A stretch of DNA of 64,000 nucleotides from Shimia_B sp038525525 (GCA_038525525.1 JBCBHO010000001.1:62001-126000); one strand, 5' to 3'. Shown: positions 40,808-50,024, counted from the first letter of the stretch. The notes: generated by a model not told the origin, from the letters alone. Translations and numbers: made by a program.

Positions 40808-42190
40808 ATGGCCAAGACATCCTATGCGTGCAGCGCCTGCGGGGCGGTTCATTCCAAATGGGCAGGGCAATGCGACGCCTGCGGCGCGTGGAACACCATC
40901 GCCGAAGACCGCGGGCTCTCTGCCGCGGGCCCGGGCAAGAAGACGCTCGGCGCCACCCGCGGGCGCGCGCTTCATCTCTCGGATCTGTCCACGGAAGAAG
41001 CGCCCCCGCCCCGCACGGAGGCCGGCGTCGCGGAGCTCGACCGGGTCCTCGGCGGCGGGCTGGTGGAGGCCTCGGCCCTCCTGGTGGGCGGCGACCCGGG
41101 CATCGGCAAATCGACCCTCCTTCTGCAGGCGGCAGCGCGCTTCGCGCGGAACGGCCTGAAGGTCATCTATATCAGCGGCGAAGAGGCCGCTGCGCAGGTC
41201 CGCATGCGTGCAAGCCGCCTCGGTCTCACCGAGAGCCCCGTGCTCCTTGCCTCGGAAACCAATCTTCGTGACATCCTCACGACGCTCGATGCCGAGAAGC
41301 CGGACCTCGCCATAATCGACTCGATCCAGACGATGTGGGCCGATCACGTGGATGCGGCGCCGGGCTCGGTCTCCCAGGTGCGCTCCGCGGCTCACGAACT
41401 TACGAGCTTTGCCAAGCGGAAGGGCATCGCCGTCATCATGGTGGGCCATGTCACTAAGGAGGGGCAAATCGCGGGCCCCCGCGTCGTCGAGCACATGGTC
41501 GACACGGTGCTCTACTTCGAGGGCGAGCGCGGGCACCAGTTCCGCCTGCTGCGGGCGGTGAAGAACCGCTTCGGCCCCGCCGACGAAATCGGTGTCTTCG
41601 AGATGACCGGCAAGGGCCTCGTGGAGGTGAAGAACCCCTCCGCCCTCTTCCTCTCCCAGCGCGGCACGCCCTCGGCGGGCTCGGTCGTCTTTGCGGGCAT
41701 CGAGGGCACGCGGCCCGTCCTCTGCGAAATCCAGGCGCTCGTCTCCCCCTCGCCCCATGCCCAGGCAAGGCGCAGCGTGGTGGGCTGGGACGGCGCGCGG
41801 CTCGCTATGATCCTCGCCGTGCTCGAGGCGCGCTGCGGCGTGCCCTTTGCCGGGCTCGATGTCTATCTCAATGTGGCCGGTGGCATGCGCATTTCAGAGC
41901 CTGCAGCTGACCTCGCCGTGGCCGCGGCCCTCGTCAGCGCGCGCGAGGACGCTCCGCTCCCCGAGGACACCGTCCTCTTCGGTGAGATCTCGCTTTCGGG
42001 CGCGCTCCGGCCCGTGTCACAAGCTGAAAATCGGTTGAAAGAAGCTCAGAAACTTGGTTTCACCGCCGCGATCGTGCCGCCGCTTTCCAAGCGCATCGCC
42101 GATCAGGGCGTAAAGCTCACACAAATGCCCGATTTATCAGGCTTTGTGACCGAAACATTCGGGGCAATGTCCCCATCGAAGGGCAGTTAG
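40808..42190 (+). CDS. radA: DNA repair protein RadA
   Basis: 460 residues. N-terminal zinc finger with C8, C11, C22 and C25; RecA-like ATPase with Walker A GGDPGIGKST (94-103) and the RadA motif VKNRFGPADEIG; C-terminal Lon-protease-like domain (about 280-450). A branch-migration helicase in recombination. cvpA begins directly after its stop codon. Confidence 0.97.
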   Translation: MAKTSYACSACGAVHSKWAGQCDACGAWNTIAEDRGLSAAGPGKKTLGATRGRALHLSDLSTEEAPPPRTEAGVAELDRVLGGGLVEASALLVGGDPGIGKSTLLLQAAARFARNGLKVIYISGEEAAAQVRMRASRLGLTESPVLLASETNLRDILTTLDAEKPDLAIIDSIQTMWADHVDAAPGSVSQVRSAAHELTSFAKRKGIAVIMVGHVTKEGQIAGPRVVEHMVDTVLYFEGERGHQFRLLRAVKNRFGPADEIGVFEMTGKGLVEVKNPSALFLSQRGTPSAGSVVFAGIEGTRPVLCEIQALVSPSPHAQARRSVVGWDGARLAMILAVLEARCGVPFAGLDVYLNVAGGMRISEPAADLAVAAALVSAREDAPLPEDTVLFGEISLSGALRPVSQAENRLKEAQKLGFTAAIVPPLSKRIADQGVKLTQMPDLSGFVTETFGAMSPSKGS

Positions 42191-42748
42191 ATGGATGGCT
42201 TCACGCTCATTGACGGCATCGTCGGCGCGCTCATCGTGGTGTCGGCGCTTCTCGCCTATTCCCGCGGCCTGACGCGGGAACTTCTGGCCATCGCGGGCTG
42301 GATCGTGGCCGCGATCCTTGGCGTCGTCTTCCTCGAGCAGGCCCAGCCCCTCGTGCGACAGGTGCCCTATGTGGGCGATTTCATTGGCGACAGCTGCGAG
42401 CCCTCGGTCGTGATCTCCTTCGGGGCCGTCTTCCTCGTGGCGCTCGTCGTCGTCTCGCTCTTCACCCCGCTTCTGAGCACGCTCGTACAGCGCTCGCCGC
42501 TTGCCAGCGTCGATCAGGGGCTCGGCTTTCTCTTCGGGGTGGCGCGGGGCGTGCTCCTCGTGGCGATTGCCTTTTTCATCTACGACACGGTCATCACCGC
42601 GCAGAATATCGACATGATCGACCAGTCGCGCTCTGCAGCCGTCTTCGCGAATTTCTCGGACACGATCCAGGAGCAGGATCCTGAGGCAGCGCTGAGCTGG
42701 GTGACGGCGCAATACGACACGGTGATGGCCTCCTGCGAAGAGGCCTGA
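42191..42748 (+). CDS. cvpA: CvpA family membrane protein
   Basis: 185 residues, four membrane helices (about 5-23, 30-50, 68-92, 110-132). The family pattern DGIVGALIVVSALLAYSRGL, TRELLAIAGWIVA is clear. CvpA is linked to colicin V production and envelope stress, and in E. coli is upstream of purF; here purF is next door but convergent. Starts at the base after radA's stop. Confidence 0.92.
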   Translation: MDGFTLIDGIVGALIVVSALLAYSRGLTRELLAIAGWIVAAILGVVFLEQAQPLVRQVPYVGDFIGDSCEPSVVISFGAVFLVALVVVSLFTPLLSTLVQRSPLASVDQGLGFLFGVARGVLLVAIAFFIYDTVITAQNIDMIDQSRSAAVFANFSDTIQEQDPEAALSWVTAQYDTVMASCEEA

Positions 42749-42757
42749 GGCGCGGCC

Positions 42758-44278
42758 TCACGTCCCGGTGGCGAGGCGCTCCCTGTTCCACGCCGACGGC
42801 GCGGGCTCGTCCATTTTCTGCGAGACACGGTCGGAGGCGTCGAGGTCGTCCAGATACTCCGCGCTCACGGAGCCGGTAACGTAGACGCCGTCGAAGCAGG
42901 AGCAATCGAACTGCGCGATCTCGGGGTTGCCCTCCCGCGCGGCCCAGATCAGGTCTTCGAGCCTCTGGTAGAAGAGTGCGTCGCATCCGAGCTCGGCGCG
43001 GATGTCCTCGATGGAGCGACCATCGGCGATGAGCTCGCGCTTCGTTGGCATGTCGATGCCGTAGACGTTGGGATATTTGACCGGAGGTGAGGCCGAGGCG
43101 ACGTAGACCTTGGCGGCCCCGGCCTCACGACACATCTCCACGATCTTCTTGATCGTGTTTCCGCGCACGATCGAGTCGTCGATGAGGAGCACGTTCTTGT
43201 CTTTGAACTCCAGCGGAACGGCGTTGAGCTTGCGCCGCACGCTCTGCTGCCTCTGCCCCTGCCCCGGCATGATGAAGGTGCGGCCCACGTAGCGGTTCTT
43301 CACCAGCCCTTCGCGGTATGTGATGCCCGTGATGTTGGCGACTTCGAGCGCCACTGGCCGCGCTGAATCCGGCACCGGGATGATCGCATCGATATCGAGG
43401 CCCGATGCCGCGATCTGGCGCGCCAGCGTCTCGCCCATGCGGATCTGCGTCTTGTAGACGGAGATGCCGTCGAGCAGGCTGTCTGGCCGCGCGAGGTAGA
43501 CATACTCGAAAATGCAGGGCGTGAGCTGCCCCTCCGCGCATTGAAACGAATGCATCTGCCCCTCGAGGTCGATCAGGATCGCCTCCCCCGGGCGCAGGTC
43601 ACGCAGCTTCGTGAAGCCGTTGATGCCGAAAGCGACGTCCTCGGAGGCGAAGGCATAGTCGGAGCCGAACATGTCGTTCTGGCGCTCGGCGACGCTCAGC
43701 GGGCGGATGCCATGGGGGTCGCGGAAGGCGAGCATGCCCACCCCGTCCACGAGCGCCAGGCAGGAATAGGCGCCCTGAACCCGCTCCATCGTCATCTTCA
43801 CGCCCGCAAAGACGGTCTGCTTGGGGTCCGTCGTGCCCATCACCTTGATCGCGTCGCCGATCTTGTCGGCGAGCACGTTGAGAAGGATCTCGCTGTCGCT
43901 GTTGGTGCGCAGGTGACGGGAGTATTTCCCCTTCACCTTCTGGCGCTGCTCGGCGGTGTTGGTGATGTTGCCATTGTGGACGAGCGTGATCCCGTAGGGC
44001 GCGTTCACGAAAAAGGGCTGCGCCTCGGCGGCACTGAGCGAGCCCGCCGTCGGATAGCGGCAATGCCCGATGCCCACGCGCCCGCGGAGGACCTCGGCAT
44101 CTTCGGGACGGAAGACATCCTTGACGAGGCCGTTCTCTTTCCTTTCCCGGAAGAACTCGCCGTCATAGGTCACCATGCCGGAGGCATCCTGCCCGCGGTG
44201 CTGCAGCATGAGTAGGCCATCGTAAAGCTCGGGAAAGACCGGGTCCGATGTGTTCGCGACCCCGAGAATTCCGCACAT
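42758..44278 (-). CDS. purF: Amidophosphoribosyltransferase
   Basis: 506 residues, first step of purine synthesis. After Met removal Cys2 (MCGILGVANT) is the glutaminase nucleophile; the PRPP site is VLLIDDSIVRGNT. There is no long propeptide before Cys2, so it is the E. coli-like type in that respect. Convergent with cvpA, ten bases apart. A hairpin lies 57-78 bases upstream. Confidence 0.98.
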   Translation of the reverse strand: MCGILGVANTSDPVFPELYDGLLMLQHRGQDASGMVTYDGEFFRERKENGLVKDVFRPEDAEVLRGRVGIGHCRYPTAGSLSAAEAQPFFVNAPYGITLVHNGNITNTAEQRQKVKGKYSRHLRTNSDSEILLNVLADKIGDAIKVMGTTDPKQTVFAGVKMTMERVQGAYSCLALVDGVGMLAFRDPHGIRPLSVAERQNDMFGSDYAFASEDVAFGINGFTKLRDLRPGEAILIDLEGQMHSFQCAEGQLTPCIFEYVYLARPDSLLDGISVYKTQIRMGETLARQIAASGLDIDAIIPVPDSARPVALEVANITGITYREGLVKNRYVGRTFIMPGQGQRQQSVRRKLNAVPLEFKDKNVLLIDDSIVRGNTIKKIVEMCREAGAAKVYVASASPPVKYPNVYGIDMPTKRELIADGRSIEDIRAELGCDALFYQRLEDLIWAAREGNPEIAQFDCSCFDGVYVTGSVSAEYLDDLDASDRVSQKMDEPAPSAWNRERLATGT

Positions 44279-44334
44279 GCGTTCGCTCCGACTGCGTTGG
44301 CTCCGCGCCTCCTACCCCGGCGCAGGGTGAAAAT

Positions 44335-44356
44335 ACAGCCACCAAAAGGAGGCTGT
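44335..44356 (-). promoter_or_regulatory. Hairpin upstream of purF
   Basis: ACAGCCTCC-TTTT-GGTGGCTGT on the minus strand forms a nine-pair stem with one T-T mismatch, followed by ATTTTC. It may be in the purF leader, or it may end an upstream transcript. The pattern is terminator-like but the U-run is short. Confidence 0.35.
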
Positions 44357-44500
44357 GCAACAATCTTGTTACATGCCCCACGAGCTTGCCGCGAGAAATG
44401 GCTCGGTCGCGCCGCAATGACGCAGCGAAAGCGGCCTCTGCCTCTTCAGACCGCACCGCGATGACGATATCTGCCCCGCGCACAACCAACGAGCAGAAAA

Positions 44501-44767
44501 ATGAAGAATGCAGTTGCGGGCCAAGCGGGCGATCTCGCCACGCAAGAGGACGCCCTGCCCCATGGCGGCCTCCGCCTCCTGGGAACCATGGGCAGCGCCA
44601 CCGCCCCCGAAGCCCTCCTCCTTCTCGGCAGCGACGTCCTGCGCGTCGCGCCGGGAGATACGGCGGGCACGGCCCGCATTCTGGCCATCGAGCCCGGACG
44701 CGTCATCGTGGAGCACCGCGGCGCGGCCCGCGCCCTGGCCATGCCGGGCCAGGAGGAAGCGGGTTGA
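44501..44767 (+). CDS. Small GspC/PilP-like beta-rich protein
   Basis: 88 residues. The stretch LRLLGTMGSATAPEALLLLG, then VLRVAPGDTAGTARILAIEPGRV resembles the homology-region domain of GspC/PilP-type secretion and pilus proteins, where a beta-strand sandwich ends with a hydrophobic strand. There is no secretion system nearby. The ribosome site is weak (GAGCAG). It ends 31 bases before the SDR start. Gene likely, assignment tentative. Confidence 0.6.
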   Translation: MKNAVAGQAGDLATQEDALPHGGLRLLGTMGSATAPEALLLLGSDVLRVAPGDTAGTARILAIEPGRVIVEHRGAARALAMPGQEEAG

Positions 44768-44798
44768 CGGCAGCGCCCACCCGCGCGAAGGCACGCCC

Positions 44799-45467
44799 AT
44801 GAAGGACCAAGTGGACAATGCGCGCCCGGTCGCACTGATCACCGGTGCGTCCCGCGGGCTCGGGGCAGCCTTAGCCGAGGCGCTGGCGCCCGAGCATCAC
44901 GTCATCGCAGTGGCCCGCACGATCGGCGCGCTCGAAGAGCTCGACGACCGGATCAAGGCGAAGGGCGGCGAGGCGACGCTTGCCCCCATGGATGCCACCG
45001 ATGCGGGCGCGATGCAGCACCTGTGCCGCTCGATCCATGATCGGTGGGGGCGCGTGGATTTCTGGGCGCACACGGCGATCCATGCCGCGCCGCTCTCTCC
45101 GGCCACGATGATCCAGGACAAGGATTGGTCGAAGAGCGTCGAAGCCAACCTCAGCGCCATGCAGCGCCTTGTGGGCTATGTCGCGCCGCTGCTCGGCCGC
45201 GAGGGAACTGCGCTCTTTTTCGATGATCACATGCCCGCCACGGCGTTTTCGGGAAGCTACGGGGCGACGAAAGCGGGCCAGATGGCGCTCGCGAAAGCCT
45301 GGCAGGCGGAAACGGTCCGCACCGGGCCACGGGTCGTCATCGAGACACCGCCGCCCATGCCCACCGCGCTGCGCGCGCGCTTCCATCCCGGCGAGCCGCG
45401 CGATGCGCTGGAGCAGCCCTCCGATGTGGCCGCCGCCCTGCTCTCGCGCGTGTTCGCCGCGACCTAG
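44799..45467 (+). CDS. Atypical short-chain dehydrogenase/reductase
   Basis: 222 residues, Rossmann fold. The cofactor loop is TGASRGLG (15-22), and YGATK gives Y154 and K158; N117 is also present. However, the position of the catalytic Ser about 13 residues before Tyr reads LFFDDHMPAT, with Phe/Asp and no Ser, and the usual NNAG is replaced by AHTAIH. It may have lost or changed oxidoreductase activity. ATG at 44799 fits the fold; the longer frame is not coding. Confidence 0.85.
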   Translation: MKDQVDNARPVALITGASRGLGAALAEALAPEHHVIAVARTIGALEELDDRIKAKGGEATLAPMDATDAGAMQHLCRSIHDRWGRVDFWAHTAIHAAPLSPATMIQDKDWSKSVEANLSAMQRLVGYVAPLLGREGTALFFDDHMPATAFSGSYGATKAGQMALAKAWQAETVRTGPRVVIETPPPMPTALRARFHPGEPRDALEQPSDVAAALLSRVFAAT

Positions 45468-45481
45468 GCGATCCGAGAGCC

Positions 45482-45889
45482 CTAAGCCGCCTTTGTAGCC
45501 GTCTCCTGAATGCGCTGAACCATGGCCTTGAGGCCGTTCGAGCGCTGGGAGCTCAAATGCTCTGTGAGGTTCAGCCGGCTAAGCTCTGCCCGGACATCGA
45601 CCTTGGCCGCTTCCTCGGGCGTGAGGCCGTTGTAAAGCGCGAGCAGCACCGCGATCAGCCCCTTCACGATCATCGCGTCACTGTCCCCCTGGAAGCTCAG
45701 CGCGCTCCCGCCCCCGTCATGGAGCCAGACCTGGCTTGCGCAACCCTCGACCTTGGTCGCGGGCACCTTGAGCGCGGCGTCCATCTCGGGCATCGCCCGC
45801 CCCAGCTCGATCACGTGGCGATAGCGGTCTTCCCAGTCGTCGAGGAACTCGAACGTCTCCACGATCTCCTCGAAGTCGGCCTGCGCCAT
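45482..45889 (-). CDS. sufE: Cysteine desulfuration protein SufE
   Basis: 135 residues. The active-site cysteine is in KVEGCASQVWL. SufE takes persulfide from SufS for Fe-S assembly. The core FEFLDDWEDRYRHVIELGRA is typical. Convergent with the SDR; no other suf gene is adjacent. Confidence 0.95.
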   Translation of the reverse strand: MAQADFEEIVETFEFLDDWEDRYRHVIELGRAMPEMDAALKVPATKVEGCASQVWLHDGGGSALSFQGDSDAMIVKGLIAVLLALYNGLTPEEAAKVDVRAELSRLNLTEHLSSQRSNGLKAMVQRIQETATKAA

Positions 45890-45970
45890 GACATGCTCCT
45901 TGAATTCCGCGCCTTTTCAGGCGCTTCCCTTTAAGCTAGGCACATAAGCGTAAGTGCGGGGGAGGCCAAC

Positions 45971-46438
45971 ATGGCGCGGCTGATTTGTCTGATGCTGGTG
46001 GGCGTCCTTTGCCTGGGCGGTTGTGCACGGATCTCGGAAAGCAGGTTCAACCCGCTCAATATCTTCCGGGGAGATGACACGCCCCGCGCCATCGACCCCG
46101 CCACCATCCGCCCGCTCGTGCCCGCCGATCGCGTGGTTCAGAGCGTGGACGCGCGGCCGCTCGTGGCCGCGATCTCAGAGCTGGAGGTCACGCCCACGGT
46201 GGGCGGCGTCATCGTCCGGGCCCGGGGCACCGCAACGGCCGCCGGCGCCTATTCGGCAGACCTCACGACCGCGCAAGCCAGCGCTGAGGGCATCACACTC
46301 GATTTCCGAGCCTTCCAAGGCCGGGGCCCCGGTGGCGGGCAGGTCACCGTCGCGCGGTTTCTCTCCGATGCGGAGCTCGGCAGCGCGCGCAGCGTATTAG
46401 TGCGGAGCGCGTCGAACAGCCTGAGCCGCCGCCGCTAA
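45971..46438 (+). CDS. Putative lipoprotein of unknown function
   Basis: 155 residues. Signal peptide with lipobox LGGC (Cys at about 18), then ARISESRFNPLNIF, a conserved-looking segment in exported Rhodobacteraceae proteins. The mature part appears to be a small beta-domain (LEVTPTVGGVIVRARGTATA and following). GGGGGAGG precedes the ATG at a good distance. No known family. Confidence 0.85.
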   Translation: MARLICLMLVGVLCLGGCARISESRFNPLNIFRGDDTPRAIDPATIRPLVPADRVVQSVDARPLVAAISELEVTPTVGGVIVRARGTATAAGAYSADLTTAQASAEGITLDFRAFQGRGPGGGQVTVARFLSDAELGSARSVLVRSASNSLSRRR

Positions 46439-46464
46439 CACCGCGGAAATTCTGCACTCAAAGG

Positions 46465-47619
46465 CTACAGATTAACAAGCTTCACGCGCTCGCCTTTCAC
46501 AGCGAGCGCCACGGATCCATCGCATAGTCGCATGGCATCCGCGCCGAAAACCTCGTGACGCCAGCCCTTCAGCGCAGCAAGGTCACGCTCCCCCGCCGCG
46601 ATGGCATCGAGGTCTGACACGGTCGCGATAAGCTTCTGGGCCACGTTCTTCTCGTCCGCTTTCGCCTTCAGAAGCACGCGCAACAGATCGGCGAGCGCCG
46701 GGTTCACCTGGAGCTTCTCGCGCGAGCGATCCACTTCCGGGTAATCCTCTGGTCCCATGGCACTGGCCCGCTCCACGGCGGCGAGGATCCCGTCAGCGAT
46801 CTCGCCTTTCCTCGCCTCGCGCAGGAGCAGGCGTGAGCGGCCCAACTCGTTGATGTTCTTTGGCTTCGTCGACGCCAGCTCCACGAGCGCGTCATCCTTG
46901 TAGACCCGGCTCCGCGGCACGTTCCTTGTCTGCGCGTAGCCTTCGCGGAACTCCGCGAGTTCCTTGACGTAGGCCATGAACTTGGCCGACGTCGTCCGCG
47001 TTTTCACGCGCTTCCAGGCCGTCTCGGGCGCGATTTCATAGGTGGCGGGGTCTGTGAGGATCGCGAGCTCTTCCTGGACCCAGCGCGCGCGGTCCGTCCG
47101 CTCGAGCTCTGCGGCGAGGAACTCGTAGATCACGCGCAAATGCGTGACATCGCCGATGGCGTATTTCTTTTGCGCGTCCGTCAGCGGGCGGCGGGACCAG
47201 TCCGTGAAGCGCGAGGACTTGTCGAGCCCTTCCTTCGCGATCTTGCGGACGAGGGTCTCGTAGCCCACCTGCTCGCCAAACCCGCAGACCATGGCCGCGA
47301 CCTGCGTGTCGAAAAGCGGCTCCGGGAAGACGCCGTGCTCGAGGAAGAAGATCTCCAGGTCCTGCCGTGCCGCGTGAAAGACCTTGACCACGTTCTCATT
47401 GCGAAAGAGCGCCAGCATCGGCTCAAGCGAGAGCCCATCGACGAGCGGGTCCACCAGCACCGCGGCGTTCTCGGCCCCGGGATGGGCGATCTGCACGAGG
47501 CAGAGCTTTGAATAGTACGTCCGCTCCCGCAGGAACTCGGTGTCGACGGTGATGTAGGGCTGGCTCTCGCAATCGGCGCAGAACGCGGCGAGGTCCTCGG
47601 TCGTCGTGATGGTTTTCAT
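46465..47619 (-). CDS. rnd: Ribonuclease D
   Basis: 384 residues, 3'-5' exoribonuclease for tRNA maturation. DEDDy motifs: ITVDTEFLRERTYY, FHAARQDLEIF, and YAIGDVTHLRVIYEFL. Two HRDC-like domains follow (about 205-290 and 300-375). ATG at 47619 fits the family; the upstream frame extends further but is not coding. Confidence 0.96.
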   Translation of the reverse strand: MKTITTTEDLAAFCADCESQPYITVDTEFLRERTYYSKLCLVQIAHPGAENAAVLVDPLVDGLSLEPMLALFRNENVVKVFHAARQDLEIFFLEHGVFPEPLFDTQVAAMVCGFGEQVGYETLVRKIAKEGLDKSSRFTDWSRRPLTDAQKKYAIGDVTHLRVIYEFLAAELERTDRARWVQEELAILTDPATYEIAPETAWKRVKTRTTSAKFMAYVKELAEFREGYAQTRNVPRSRVYKDDALVELASTKPKNINELGRSRLLLREARKGEIADGILAAVERASAMGPEDYPEVDRSREKLQVNPALADLLRVLLKAKADEKNVAQKLIATVSDLDAIAAGERDLAALKGWRHEVFGADAMRLCDGSVALAVKGERVKLVNL

Positions 47620-47695
47620 CGGCGGGCGTGCTTTCTCTTTTCTTCCCCGGCGGTTCCGGGCGCTTCTACGCGTGCACTTTGGCAATGAAAAGGCG

Positions 47696-48298
47696 CTAGG
47701 CGTCGGCGTCGATCATCACAGGTGTGCGATCTCCGGCGGCAAAGCGGCGCAGAACGGCCGGGTAGAGGATGTGTTCCTGCTGCAGGACACGCGCGGCCAG
47801 CGTCTCGGGCGTGTCGCCCGGCCGGACCGGCACCTGCGCCTGGCCGAGGATCGGGCCATCGTCGAGCTCCGCCGTGACCTCGTGGACGGTGCAGCCATGC
47901 AGCGGGTCACCGGCCTCGAGCGCCCGGGCATGGGTGTGCAGCCCGCGATACTTTGGCAGGAGCGAGGGATGGATATTGAGCATCTTCCCGGCCCAGGCCC
48001 CGGTGAAGCCACCGGTCAGGACCCGCATGAAGCCTGCAAGGCAGATGATGTCCGGGGCGTGGGGCGCGATGAGGCGCGATATCTCGGCCTCGAAGGCGGT
48101 GCGATCCGTGCCGAAAGGCTTGTGGCTCACCGCCTCTGTTGGGATCCCCGCCGCGCGCGCCCTCTCCAGCACCCCCGCTTCGGCATCATTGGAAAAAACG
48201 AGACAGGGCCGCGCGGGATGATCTCCAGCCATGGACGCGATGAGCGCGGCCGCGTTCGATCCACCGCCGGACGCAAAAATCGCGACCCGTTTCGTCAA
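47696..48298 (-). CDS. purN: Phosphoribosylglycinamide formyltransferase
   Basis: 200 residues. Third step of purine synthesis, moving a formyl group from 10-formyl-THF. Signatures FASGGGSNAAALI, LAGFMRVL and MLNIHPSLLPKYRGL (catalytic His) with TAELDDGPIL. The start is TTG in the overlap TTGA with the purM stop; no other start gives the complete strand beta-1. Coupled to purM. Confidence 0.97.
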   Translation of the reverse strand: MTKRVAIFASGGGSNAAALIASMAGDHPARPCLVFSNDAEAGVLERARAAGIPTEAVSHKPFGTDRTAFEAEISRLIAPHAPDIICLAGFMRVLTGGFTGAWAGKMLNIHPSLLPKYRGLHTHARALEAGDPLHGCTVHEVTAELDDGPILGQAQVPVRPGDTPETLAARVLQQEHILYPAVLRRFAAGDRTPVMIDADA

Positions 48299-49335
48299 GT
48301 AAGGCGGCCCGTGTAGGTCACCCCGGGGGTCTCCGTCACCGTCCCGAGCGTGAAGACCGTCTCGCCGCCGGCTTCGAGCGCGGCACGCGCGGCTGAGGGC
48401 TCGGGCGTCACCACGACCATGCCGAGGCCCGCGTTGAATGTCTTTAAGAGCTCCGCCTCGGCCAGCCCCCCCTCTTCCGCCAGCCAGCGGAAGACAGGCG
48501 GCAGGCGCCACGCGCCGAAGTCGATCTCCACGCCCATGCCCTCGGGCAGGACGCGCGGGACGTTCTCTGTAAGGCCGCCGCCTGTGATATGGGCGAGCGC
48601 CGTGATCTTCGAGGATGCCATGGCCGAAAGCACGGGCCGGACATAGAGCCGTGTGGGCGCGAGGAGCACTTCGCCCAAGGCGCCCTCGGCCCACGGACAA
48701 GGCGCCTCCCAGCCGAGCCCGCTCAGCTCCACGATCTTGCGCACCAGCGAATAACCGTTGGAATGCACCCCGTCGGACGCGAGCCCGAGAACCGTGTCGC
48801 CCGGGGTCACGCCGGAGGGCAGATGCGCGCCGCGCTCCATGGCCCCCACGGCAAAGCCCGCGAGGTCGTAGTCGCCCGCGGCATACATGCCCGGCATTTC
48901 CGCCGTTTCGCCGCCGATCAGTGCGCAGCCCGCCCGTGCACACCCCTCCGCGATCCCTTCGATCACGGCCGCGGCCGCGTCCACGTCGAGCGCGCCAGTG
49001 GCGAAGTAGTCGAGGAAGAAGAGAGGCTCCGCGCCCTGGCAGACGAGATCGTTGACGCACATGGCCACGAGATCAATCCCGACCGTGGCGTGCTGCCCGG
49101 TGTCGATGGCGATCTTGAGCTTGGTGCCCACGCCGTCCGTCGCCGCGACGAGCACCGGGTCGACATAGCCCGCCGCCTTGAGATCAAAGAGCGCGCCGAA
49201 GCCGCCAAGATCGGCCATCACCCCGGCGCGCGCCGTCCGTGCCGCCGCGGGCTTGATGCGATCCACGAGCGCGTTTCCGGCGTCGATGTCGACGCCCGCC
49301 GCGCTGTAGGTCAGGCCATTTTTTCCGTCCGTCAT
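48295..49335 (-). CDS. purM: Phosphoribosylformylglycinamidine cyclo-ligase
   Basis: 346 residues, makes aminoimidazole ribonucleotide. Family segments are LTYSAAGVDIDAGNALVDRI, LVAATDGVGTKLKIA, GGETAEMPGMY, and ITGGGLTENVPR. ATG at 49335 is the family start. Forms the operon purM-purN. Confidence 0.98.
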   Translation of the reverse strand: MTDGKNGLTYSAAGVDIDAGNALVDRIKPAAARTARAGVMADLGGFGALFDLKAAGYVDPVLVAATDGVGTKLKIAIDTGQHATVGIDLVAMCVNDLVCQGAEPLFFLDYFATGALDVDAAAAVIEGIAEGCARAGCALIGGETAEMPGMYAAGDYDLAGFAVGAMERGAHLPSGVTPGDTVLGLASDGVHSNGYSLVRKIVELSGLGWEAPCPWAEGALGEVLLAPTRLYVRPVLSAMASSKITALAHITGGGLTENVPRVLPEGMGVEIDFGAWRLPPVFRWLAEEGGLAEAELLKTFNAGLGMVVVTPEPSAARAALEAGGETVFTLGTVTETPGVTYTGRLT

Positions 49336-49367
49336 GGCAGCCGCGTAGCAGCGCTCGGAGGCGTTGC

Positions 49368-49787
49368 CTAGCCCGCTTTGCGCACCGTGCGCGCGCCAAA
49401 CCACATCATGGCGCGGATCAGCACGAATGAGAGAACCACCATGAACGCGAACGGCCCAAGAAGCCGCACGAGGCTGCCCCCCGACAGGATGCCCAGCATG
49501 CCTTGCCCGGCCAGCGCGCCGATCCCCACGAAGAGATAGAGACCCACCGTGACCGCAAGAAACACAGCCGCGACCCGTGCCCCGTCTGCGAGAGAAAGCC
49601 TGCCCGCGCGCTGCTCCAGTTCGCGCCCGGCATCGAAGGCCGTGACCATGATCGGCAGGAGGAGAAGTGGCCACGGCGGGGGCATGCCCGCCAGAGCCAG
49701 AAGCAGGATACCGATCAGCGACACGCCAACCATGGACGCCAGAAGCACTTTGAAGAAGCGTCGCGTGAGGGGGCCAAGATGCGCCAT
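49368..49787 (-). CDS. Four-helix membrane protein, ABZJ_00895-like
   Basis: 139 residues with four hydrophobic segments (about 12-34, 36-50, 66-90, 104-127) and a short charged loop AGRELEQRAGRLSLADGAR in the middle. The pattern resembles the small ABZJ_00895 family as I recall it, but the match is from memory. 32 bases upstream of purM on the same strand. Function unknown. Confidence 0.7.
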   Translation of the reverse strand: MAHLGPLTRRFFKVLLASMVGVSLIGILLLALAGMPPPWPLLLLPIMVTAFDAGRELEQRAGRLSLADGARVAAVFLAVTVGLYLFVGIGALAGQGMLGILSGGSLVRLLGPFAFMVVLSFVLIRAMMWFGARTVRKAG

Positions 49788-49882
49788 GCCGCGTCCTTTC
49801 CTTGCCCTTCGCCCCTAGCAGCGCGCGGGCTCACAGCCAAGCTTGACGCCACCGGCCCGCTCGCCTACCCGACTTGGGCGGC

Positions 49883-49956
49883 GGGCCTGTAGCTCAATTG
49901 GTTAGAGCAGAGCGCTCATAACGCTTTGGTTGCGGGTTCAAGTCCTGCCGGGCCTA
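49883..49956 (+). tRNA. tRNA with CAT anticodon (Ile2 or Met)
   Basis: Cloverleaf with acceptor GGGCCTG/CGGGCCT (G-U at the outer pair and at the sixth), anticodon stem-loop GAGCG-CTCATAA-CGCTT, and T-arm GCGGGTTCAAGTCCTGC. The anticodon CAU is read as lysidine tRNA-Ile when the C is modified, or as elongator Met. The TTTGG variable region leans to Ile2. CCA is not fully encoded (ACCG). Confidence 0.88.
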
Positions 49957-50024
49957 CCGCCATCGAGACCGCAGACCGAGCGCGCATCCGCAAATCGGCG
50001 AGGGTGTCAGGCAAGGCGCGCGCC

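Noticed and set aside
39575..41758. A 727-codon minus-strand frame over alr and radA
   Set aside because: Antisense to two certain genes.
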